DNA of 64,000 bases from Pseudaestuariivita rosea. Its GTDB lineage: Bacteria > Pseudomonadota > Alphaproteobacteria > Rhodobacterales > Rhodobacteraceae. The stretch's first letter is position 1. Each line of letters begins with the position of its first letter. Below are positions 57,719 through 64,000 of this stretch, one piece after another. Location: positions 186,001-250,000 of the forward strand of contig NZ_JACNMP010000001.1 of the NCBI RefSeq assembly GCF_017592335.1, read 5' to 3'. The notes beneath the pieces are model-generated. The model had not been told where the DNA came from, made no database searches, and saw only the letters and a program-made list of their open reading frames with translations. Made by a program: the position numbers and the translations under genes.

Positions 57719-58417
57719 CTAATGCTCGCTTGGCAAGACCTTTGCAAAGCGGGCCTCTTGTGCGATCAGAACGGCCTGGGTGCGGCTTTGTACGCCAAGT
57801 TTGCGCATGATGGCCGTGACATGCGCCTTTACTGTCGTTTCCGCGATCGAAAGATCATAGGCAATCTGCTTGTTCAGCTTACCTTCGCAGATCAGTTGCA
57901 GGATGCGTGATTGCTGTACCGTCAGGCTGGACAGCCGCGACAGCGCGTCGTCCGGGCTGTGTTTTTCGCTTTCGATATCGCTGACTTCGACATAGCCGTC
58001 GGGGGTGAATGTCTCACCATCGGCCAAACGTGCAAAAGCGTCGCGAAAGACCTCGCGCTGACTGTGTTTGGGAATAAACCCCGAGGCACCCGCGCGCAAT
58101 GTATGGGAAATCATCCGGTTGTCTGCCATCGACGACACCACGATGACGGGCGTGCGCGGTGCCACGGTTTTCAGCCGGATCAGACCGTCCAGCCCGGTGA
58201 CATCGGGCAGATTCAGATCAAGGATGATGACATCGGGAAATTCGGTGTTGCCCACCATCTGCAAGGCATTTTCAAGCCGATCAGTGGTTTTGACATCTTC
58301 GATCTCAGAAACGATTTTCAATGTCAGGGCAAGCGCATCACAAAACAGCGGGTGATCATCCACCACCAGCGCTTTCTTGAAGCTGGTCTTTTCCACGCTG
58401 TCAGAGCGCAGCTGCAT
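57719..58417 (-). CDS. LuxR-family response regulator
   Basis: The 232-residue two-domain regulator has receiver motifs KALVVDDHPLFCDALALT, the phospho-Asp in IILDLNLPDVTG and Lys in FIPKHSQREV, and a C-terminal helix-turn-helix LTVQQSRILQLICEGKLNKQ, then SIAETTVKAHVTAIMRKLGV. It is first in a three-gene unit with the FIST protein and hybrid kinase genes and is the probable output of that kinase. Promoter targets are unknown; the divergent cox operon starts 166 bases away and is a candidate. Confidence 0.92.
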   Translation of the reverse strand: MQLRSDSVEKTSFKKALVVDDHPLFCDALALTLKIVSEIEDVKTTDRLENALQMVGNTEFPDVIILDLNLPDVTGLDGLIRLKTVAPRTPVIVVSSMADNRMISHTLRAGASGFIPKHSQREVFRDAFARLADGETFTPDGYVEVSDIESEKHSPDDALSRLSSLTVQQSRILQLICEGKLNKQIAYDLSIAETTVKAHVTAIMRKLGVQSRTQAVLIAQEARFAKVLPSEH

Positions 58418-58583
58418 CTTACTATTCCCTATACTGCTATACCCAGCCTACAGCGAAGCATCGCCGGGGTCTCTTACCAAAAAGTATCGGTCCTTTCACC
58501 CGGTGTCATACATATATAGGCCGTAAGTCGTATTCACGAAAACCACAGGACTTCATACGGTATCGTCAAAAGGGACAAACTCT

Positions 58584-59111
58584 ATGGAAATGAATGATTC
58601 ACGCGAGATCAGCGCGCCGCCACAGGTGGTGTGGGACGCGTTGCTGAACCCAGAGATATTGAAACAATGCATTCCGGGCTGTCAGGAAATGACCGGATCG
58701 CCCGAAGATGGCTTTGATGCCGTGGTTGTGCAGAAGGTCGGGCCGGTCAAGGCGACGTTCAAGGGCCATGTGAAACTTGAGGAAATGCAGGAACCATCCT
58801 GCCTGACCATGAATGGCGAAGGTAAGGGGGGTGCGGCCGGGTTTGCAAAGGGCGCCGCCAAGGTAACGCTGACACCATCCGACGATGGCACCATTCTGCA
58901 GTATGAGGTCGAAGCCAAGGTCGGTGGCAAGCTGGCGCAACTGGGCAGCCGGATCATTGACGGATTTTCCAAGAAAATGGCCGATCAGTTTTTCACGAAT
59001 TTCCAGAACACTCTGCACGGGCCAGAGGAAGAAGAAGACATTACAGACGCGGACGATGGGGACGCGCCAGAGGAAAAGAAAGGGTGGCTGAAACGCTTAG
59101 TCAAAAGCTGA
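58584..59111 (+). CDS. coxG: CoxG/SRPBCC family protein
   Basis: The 175-residue START-like protein opens EMNDSREISAPPQVVWDALL, continues LKQCIPGCQEMTGSPEDG and ends with GSRIIDGFSKKMADQFFTNF before an acidic linker and a basic tail (KKGWLKRLVKS). CoxG of Oligotropha anchors CO dehydrogenase to the membrane (established); the basic tail fits such a role. It precedes coxS by 33 bases. ATGs at 58584 and 58590 are both possible starts. Confidence 0.85.
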   Translation: MEMNDSREISAPPQVVWDALLNPEILKQCIPGCQEMTGSPEDGFDAVVVQKVGPVKATFKGHVKLEEMQEPSCLTMNGEGKGGAAGFAKGAAKVTLTPSDDGTILQYEVEAKVGGKLAQLGSRIIDGFSKKMADQFFTNFQNTLHGPEEEEDITDADDGDAPEEKKGWLKRLVKS

Positions 59112-59144
59112 CAGCCGTCTTTTGGGACTTACAGGGAGGTTTGA

Positions 59145-59630
59145 ATGGTCTCAGTTTCAATGAACGTGAATGGAAAGCCAGCCAGCGGCGAGGTCGAGGG
59201 CCGCACGCTGTTGTCTGCTTTCCTACGCGAAAATCTAAAGCTGACGGGCACCCACATCGGCTGCGATACCAGCCAGTGCGGTGCTTGTGTGGTGCATGTG
59301 GATGGCAAAGCGGTCAAGGCGTGCACAATGCTGGCAGCCGAGGCAGATGGATCCGAGGTCAAGACAATCGAAGGCATGGCAAACGCGGATGGGTCGCTTG
59401 GCGTTGTCCAGCAGGCGTTTCAGGATCATCACGGCCTTCAGTGCGGGTTCTGCACACCGGGTATGGTGATGTCGGCCGCCGCCCTGCTGTCGGAAAACCC
59501 CAACCCGTCCGAGGCCGAGATACGCGAATATCTTGAAGGCAACCTGTGCCGCTGCACCGGATACCACAATATCGTCAAAGCGATCATGGCCGCGGCCGGT
59601 CAGGACGTTAGCAAAATCGCAGCCGAGTAA
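59145..59630 (+). CDS. coxS: 2Fe-2S subunit of a molybdenum hydroxylase (CoxS)
   Basis: Iron-sulfur subunit of a xanthine-dehydrogenase-family enzyme, 161 residues. [21 protein letters not shown] is the plant-type 2Fe-2S site; [15 protein letters not shown] and [17 protein letters not shown] form the second cluster. GGGAGG lies before the ATG. It passes electrons from the molybdenum site of CoxL to the FAD of CoxM. Confidence 0.94.
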   Translation: MVSVSMNVNGKPASGEVEGRTLLSAFLRENLKLTGTHIGCDTSQCGACVVHVDGKAVKACTMLAAEADGSEVKTIEGMANADGSLGVVQQAFQDHHGLQCGFCTPGMVMSAAALLSENPNPSEAEIREYLEGNLCRCTGYHNIVKAIMAAAGQDVSKIAAE

Positions 59631-59663
59631 GCGGCTGACGCTCGCAATCCAAGGGAGGATACC

Positions 59664-62024
59664 ATGCCAAAAGACGGAGGCATTGGCGCCAGCTCAAAAC
59701 GGCGCGAAGACGTACGGTTTCTGACGGGAAAAGGCCGTTACACCGATGATATCAACATTCACGGACAGGCTTATGCCTATTTTCTAAGGTCCGAGGTCGC
59801 CTATGGCAAGATCAACGGGATCGACACAAGCGTTGCAGAAGGTATGCCGGGTGTTGTGCAGATCTTTACCGCCAAGGATTTCGAAGGCGCCGGTGGCATT
59901 CCCTGCGGTTGGCAGGTGACCGACCGTCATGGTCAGCCCATGCAGGAACCTAAGCATCCCATTCTGGCCGAAGGGTTTGTGCGCCATGTGGGCGACCCGA
60001 TTGTCGGTGTGGTCGCGGATACTCTGGAGCAGGCCCGCGATGCGGCCGAGGCGATTGACGTCGATATCACCGAAATCGACCCGGTTCTGGACATGCGGGC
60101 GGCTTTGGCCGACGGCGCAACCAAGGTGCATGACGAACTCAGCAGCAACCTGTGCTACGACTGGAACCTGGGCAACAGCCCGGAAGAGGCCGAACAGGTC
60201 ATGAACTCAGCCCATCACGTCACAACGCTTGAACTGACCAACAACCGGCTGATTGCAAATCCGATGGAACCGCGTGTGGCTGTCGGTGATTACAGCATCG
60301 CGAATGATGACTATACGCTTTACACCACCAGCCAGAATCCCCATGTGATCCGTTTGCTGATGGGCGCTTTTGTTCTGAATATCCCTGAACATAAGCTGCG
60401 CGTGGTGGCCCCCGACGTGGGTGGTGGATTTGGGTCCAAGATTTATCACTATGCCGAGGAAGCCTTTTGCACCTTTGCCGCCAAACAGTGTATGCGCCCG
60501 GTCAAATGGACGTCGTCACGGTCCGAGGCCTTTGTGTCCGACGCCCATGGCCGCGATCACGTGACTACAATCCGCCTGGCTCTGGATGAAAATGGCAAGT
60601 TTCTTGCCATTCATACCGACACGCTGGCCAATATGGGCGCCTATCTGTCGACCTTTTCCAGCAGTATTCCGACATGGCTGCACGGCACGCTGATGGCCGG
60701 TAACTATACGACGCCGATTGTCTCGGTGAACGTCAAAGCGGTGTTCACCAACACCGTGCCGGTCGATGCCTATCGCGGTGCCGGTCGGCCCGAGGCGACA
60801 TTCCAGCTTGAACGCGTGGTCGACAAAGCCGCCCGTGAAATGGGGATTGATCCGGTCGAAATCCGTCGCCGGAACTTCATCACCGAATTCCCCTATGCCA
60901 CCCCGGTCGCCGTGGAATATGACACCGGTGACTACCACGCGACGATGGATAAGCTGCTTGAGCTGTCAGATCACGCGGGTTTTGAGGTGCGGGCGGCCGA
61001 ATCCAAGGCAAATGGCAAACTGCGTGGCTTCGGTATTTCACATTACATCGAAGCCTGCGGAATTGCGCCGTCAAACCTGGTGGGTCAGTTGGGCGCACGG
61101 GCCGGGCTTTATGAAAGCGCGACCGTCCGTGTGAATGCAACAGGTTCGATCAGTGTCATGACCGGATCGCACAGCCACGGGCAGGGGCATGAAACATCCT
61201 TTGCCCAGGTCGTGGCCGAGATGATCGGGATTGATGAAAAACAGATCGATATCGTTCATGGTGATACGGCAAATACACCGATGGGTATGGGCACCTATGG
61301 GTCCAGATCCTTGGCCGTTGGGGGATCTGCGATCGTGCGTGCGACCGAGAAGATCCTGAACAAGGCCAAAAAGATCGCCGCCCACCTGCTGGAAGCTTCG
61401 GAAGCGGATATCGAGCTGAAGGATGGTACATTCACCGTGGCGGGCACCGATAAATCAGTTGCCTGGGGGGATGTGACACTGGCGGCCTACGTGCCCCACA
61501 ACTATCCGCTGGAAGAAATTGAACCGGGGCTGGAAGAAACCGCCTTCTATGACCCGGCGAATTTCACCTATCCCAGTGGTGGCTACGGGTGCGAGGTTGA
61601 AGTCGACCCCGAAACCGGCAAGGTCCAGATCCTGTCGTTCACGGCTGCGGATGATTTTGGCAACGTCGTCAATCCTATGATCGTCGAAGGTCAGGTCCAA
61701 GGCGGTCTGGCCCAGGGGATCGGGCAGGCTTTGCTGGAAAACTGCGCCTATGACGAAAACGGTCAGCTGCTGTCGGGGTCATACATGGATTACACCATGC
61801 CCCGCGCCGATGACGTGCCGATGTTCAAGGTGGACCATTCCTGCATGACGCCCTGCACGCATAATCCATTGGGCGTGAAGGGCTGTGGCGAGGCCGGTGC
61901 TATCGGTTCGCCGCCCGCGGTGGTCAACGCAGTCATCGACGCGCTGCAGCGGGGTGGGCATGATGTCAAACACATCGACATGCCGCTTAGCCCGGACCGC
62001 GTCTGGATGGCAATGAACAGCTAA
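59664..62024 (+). CDS. coxL: molybdopterin-binding subunit, form II CO-dehydrogenase-like (CoxL)
   Basis: Catalytic subunit (786 residues) of a molybdenum hydroxylase. The active-site loop reads [22 protein letters not shown] marks form II CoxL, whereas true high-affinity CO dehydrogenases (form I) have AYRCSFR with the copper-binding Cys. [20 protein letters not shown] and [19 protein letters not shown] (catalytic Glu) are the other cofactor blocks. GGGAGG precedes the ATG. CO oxidation by form II is debated; the substrate may be another aldehyde or heterocycle. Confidence 0.92.
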   Translation: MPKDGGIGASSKRREDVRFLTGKGRYTDDINIHGQAYAYFLRSEVAYGKINGIDTSVAEGMPGVVQIFTAKDFEGAGGIPCGWQVTDRHGQPMQEPKHPILAEGFVRHVGDPIVGVVADTLEQARDAAEAIDVDITEIDPVLDMRAALADGATKVHDELSSNLCYDWNLGNSPEEAEQVMNSAHHVTTLELTNNRLIANPMEPRVAVGDYSIANDDYTLYTTSQNPHVIRLLMGAFVLNIPEHKLRVVAPDVGGGFGSKIYHYAEEAFCTFAAKQCMRPVKWTSSRSEAFVSDAHGRDHVTTIRLALDENGKFLAIHTDTLANMGAYLSTFSSSIPTWLHGTLMAGNYTTPIVSVNVKAVFTNTVPVDAYRGAGRPEATFQLERVVDKAAREMGIDPVEIRRRNFITEFPYATPVAVEYDTGDYHATMDKLLELSDHAGFEVRAAESKANGKLRGFGISHYIEACGIAPSNLVGQLGARAGLYESATVRVNATGSISVMTGSHSHGQGHETSFAQVVAEMIGIDEKQIDIVHGDTANTPMGMGTYGSRSLAVGGSAIVRATEKILNKAKKIAAHLLEASEADIELKDGTFTVAGTDKSVAWGDVTLAAYVPHNYPLEEIEPGLEETAFYDPANFTYPSGGYGCEVEVDPETGKVQILSFTAADDFGNVVNPMIVEGQVQGGLAQGIGQALLENCAYDENGQLLSGSYMDYTMPRADDVPMFKVDHSCMTPCTHNPLGVKGCGEAGAIGSPPAVVNAVIDALQRGGHDVKHIDMPLSPDRVWMAMNS

Positions 62025-62073
62025 GGCAACGGGCCCTGCCCCTTTGGGCGGGGTCTCCAATAGGGAGAGAAAG

Positions 62074-62865
62074 ATGCACAATTTTGACTTTGTGAAACCA
62101 GGCACCGTTGCCGATGCCGCAGCTGCACTGCAAGGGGACGAAGCGCAGCCGCTTGGGGGCGGGCAAACGCTGATCCCGACGATGAAGCAGCGGCTGGCAG
62201 CGCCTGAAACGCTGGTCAGCCTGATCGGTATCGCGGAAATGCAGGGGGTCTGCAAAACCGATGCGGGCGAACTGTCGATCGGCGGGGCCACGACCCACGC
62301 CACGGTCGAGGCCGAGGCAGCAAGCTTGTTCCCCGGTCTGGCCGGTCTGGCGGGCCGCATCGGTGATCCGGCCGTGCGCAATCGCGGCACGATCGGCGGC
62401 AGTCTGGCCAATAACGACCCGGCGGCGTGCTATCCTGCGGCGGCCTTGGCCACTGGTGCCACAATCCGGACCGACAAACGCGAAATCGCGGCGGATGACT
62501 ATTTTCAGGGGATGTTCACAACGGCCCTTGACGAAGGCGAGATCATCGTCGAGGTCCGCATGCCGATCCCGGAAAAATCGAACTATCAGAAGTTTCTGCA
62601 ACCCGCATCCCGGTTTGCGTTGACGGGTGTCTTTGTGGCGAAATATGCCGATGGTGTCAGGGTCGCTGTCACCGGCGCATCGGAAGAAGGCGTGTTTCGC
62701 TGGACTGAGGCAGAACAAGCCCTTGGCAGCAACTTCGCCGCCGATGCGATTTCGGGGCTTAGCGTCAGCGCAGACGGCATGATCAACGATCTGCATGGTA
62801 CCCCAGAATATCGCGCGCATCTGGTCAAAGTTCTGACAGGCCGCGCTGTAATGGCCGCTGCCTGA
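62074..62865 (+). CDS. coxM: FAD-binding subunit of a molybdenum hydroxylase (CoxM)
   Basis: Medium subunit, 263 residues. PLGGGQTLIPTMKQRL and AGRIGDPAVRNRGTIGG with SLANNDPAACYP are the two FAD-binding loops. The C-terminal domain (SEEGVFRWTEAEQAL) is the CO-DH flavoprotein fold. The ATG at 62074 follows GGGAGA; an earlier frame at 62044 lacks a ribosome site. It accepts electrons from CoxS and passes them to quinone or NAD. It is the last gene of the operon. Confidence 0.93.
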   Translation: MHNFDFVKPGTVADAAAALQGDEAQPLGGGQTLIPTMKQRLAAPETLVSLIGIAEMQGVCKTDAGELSIGGATTHATVEAEAASLFPGLAGLAGRIGDPAVRNRGTIGGSLANNDPAACYPAAALATGATIRTDKREIAADDYFQGMFTTALDEGEIIVEVRMPIPEKSNYQKFLQPASRFALTGVFVAKYADGVRVAVTGASEEGVFRWTEAEQALGSNFAADAISGLSVSADGMINDLHGTPEYRAHLVKVLTGRAVMAAA

Positions 62866-62883
62866 ATAAGCGCAGGTTAAAAG

Positions 62884-62920
62884 AAAACGCCCGTTGCGAA
62901 TTGCTGCGGGCGTTTTGTTT
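62884..62920 (+). terminator. rho-independent terminator after coxM
   Basis: AAAACGCCCG pairs perfectly with CGGGCGTTTT around a 13-base loop, followed by GTTT. It lies 18 bases past the coxM stop and closes the coxGSLM operon. Confidence 0.92.
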
Positions 62921-63044
62921 ATTCAGAGGATTGCATACGGTGCGCATGTCTGACCCTGCTGAGATAGTTAAACTAAATTCAGATGTGGAAGATGTTGATT
63001 GCCTAAAATAGCGCGATAGACGAACGAATATAACAATCTAAGCC

Positions 63045-63983
63045 TTACGACCTGCTTTTACGCAATGACCTGATATCATCTGGTGAAGCCTGTTGGGCTT
63101 GTTTCTCAGCCGCCTCTGCCAGATCATGACTGTCTCTTTGATCTACAAAAACCAATGCGGCGGCGGCACAATGCAGGCAGAAAAGCCAGAGGGACGTCAG
63201 AATAAACAACCCGATAACAATCGCTTCTTCAGCGCCAAAGCTGATAAATCTGCTATCTCCTTCCGCCAATTGTTCCAGATTGAATAAGGCACTACGTAAG
63301 GCGTCGCCCTGCCCGATAAAATCTGCAGCGGCCTCTAAAGCATCCGACATGAAGAACGGTGATAACTGGTATATCGCGACCAGGATAAACAACGGCACAA
63401 AACCTGCGCCAAACTTCCATAGGAACGGATAAGAGCGCCCGTACATGCCCGCACCCGCAGACGAGGCCGCCATCGGCACCAGAATTGCGGCACGGATCGC
63501 TGATGCAATCGCAACAAAGATAAATGCCACAGTTGTGAAGGGCAAGGTTTCTTCAAGCCTAAGAAGCTCGGCCCCAGTCAGGGATGCCGCACCTTCAAGA
63601 AACCGAAGCACTTCAGTCGCATCCTGTGGTGACATCAATACGTAACCCCCAAGCACCAGCCCGGACAGAACAACAATTCCAAAGCCTTCTACAAATCCAT
63701 AGCCGATCGCAGGCAAAGACAGATCTGTGTATTTGCCTGTGACTTCTTCACCTTTTGCCCTAAGCCCAAGGCGTATGGCGATCATGACGGGTATCACGTT
63801 GGCCGCCAGAAAAACGGCTAAGGACAGTAAAATTCCAAGCGCCGGGACAAGCCAGCTTAATATAGCCCCAAGTATGAATGCCACGATCATGTAGATTATA
63901 TAAAGTATGACTATGATCGGCAGCAGCAGGATAAGCCGCCAAAGCACAGAAAATGAAAGCGTAAAGCTATTTATCAAAAACAC
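63045..63983 (-). CDS. multi-spanning membrane protein of unknown function
   Basis: The 312-residue product has about seven predicted membrane helices (LILLLPIIVILYIIYMIVAF, LGILLSLAVFLAANVIPVMI, FGIVVLSGLVLGGYVLMS, TTVAFIFVAIASAI, and two or three later) and a charged C-terminal tail rich in Glu/Ala/Gln (LAEAAEKQAQQASPDD). No family motif was recognised; it may be a YIP1-like or DUF membrane protein. The GTG start at 63983 is near the right edge, so a longer N-terminus upstream cannot be excluded. Confidence 0.72.
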   Translation of the reverse strand: MFLINSFTLSFSVLWRLILLLPIIVILYIIYMIVAFILGAILSWLVPALGILLSLAVFLAANVIPVMIAIRLGLRAKGEEVTGKYTDLSLPAIGYGFVEGFGIVVLSGLVLGGYVLMSPQDATEVLRFLEGAASLTGAELLRLEETLPFTTVAFIFVAIASAIRAAILVPMAASSAGAGMYGRSYPFLWKFGAGFVPLFILVAIYQLSPFFMSDALEAAADFIGQGDALRSALFNLEQLAEGDSRFISFGAEEAIVIGLFILTSLWLFCLHCAAAALVFVDQRDSHDLAEAAEKQAQQASPDDIRSLRKSRS

Positions 63984-64000
63984 GGGTCAAATCCGTTATT

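Noticed and set aside
59664-62024. True aerobic CO dehydrogenase (form I)
   Set aside because: The active-site loop is AYRGAGR, not AYRCSFR, and the maturation genes are absent from the operon.

Overview
The window looks like a chromosomal segment of a marine alphaproteobacterium of the order Rhodobacterales (Roseobacter group). This rests on gene content and order: a nuo operon interleaved with extra genes and running into birA-coaX-rnj, a complete propionyl-CoA carboxylase/methylmalonyl-CoA mutase set with its ScfR-type regulator PccR, a gene-transfer-agent (GTA) spike-base protein, form II coxSLM and a seven-gene Mrp antiporter. No database search was possible; assignments come from motifs and family knowledge.

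Layout. 1-3.8 kb (minus): murA (cut by the left edge), a 45-residue basic protein, ribonuclease J, type III pantothenate kinase and biotin ligase. 3.8-15.8 kb (minus): nuoH to nuoN, the membrane arm of complex I plus NuoI, with eight additional genes between them: three Cys-containing secreted proteins, a tandem DUF4259 protein, a divergent DUF4259-like protein, two cysteine-free carboxymuconolactone-decarboxylase-family proteins and a small membrane protein. nuoA to nuoG are not upstream; a SARP-like regulator sits there instead. 18-20 kb: an exporter-type ABC transporter behind a leader with a ten-codon reading frame and competing hairpins. 20-21.8 kb: a small accessory island with a HicA-like/HTH gene pair and an orphan regulatory region.

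21.8-35.8 kb: the propionate module. mcm, pccA and pccB on the minus strand are interspersed with small lipoproteins and conserved unknowns; a LexA-boxed Y-family polymerase lies among them. pccR on the plus strand follows an MFS exporter gene. Arrays of TTGCAAA half-sites lie before pccB and before pccR, and a third array lies in the orphan region at 21.4 kb. BirA from the first block would be expected to biotinylate PccA.

35.8-48.4 kb: gyrB, a GTA spike-base protein gene, then a polysaccharide locus (flippase, acetyltransferase, two glycosyltransferases, O-antigen ligase/polymerase, initiating sugar transferase, UDP-glucose dehydrogenase, UDP-glucuronate epimerase) enclosing a phage head-spike-fibre-like gene. 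In Rhodobacter capsulatus GTA head spikes bind the capsule, so the arrangement is suggestive.

48.4-54.2 kb: mnhABCDEFG. 54.3-58.4 kb (minus): response regulator, FIST-domain protein and hybrid histidine kinase, resembling the NosP/NahK nitric-oxide module. 58.6-62.9 kb: coxG-coxS-coxL-coxM with the form II active-site motif, closed by a clear terminator. 63-64 kb: an unknown multi-spanning membrane protein. No tRNA, rRNA, CRISPR array or insertion sequence was seen.
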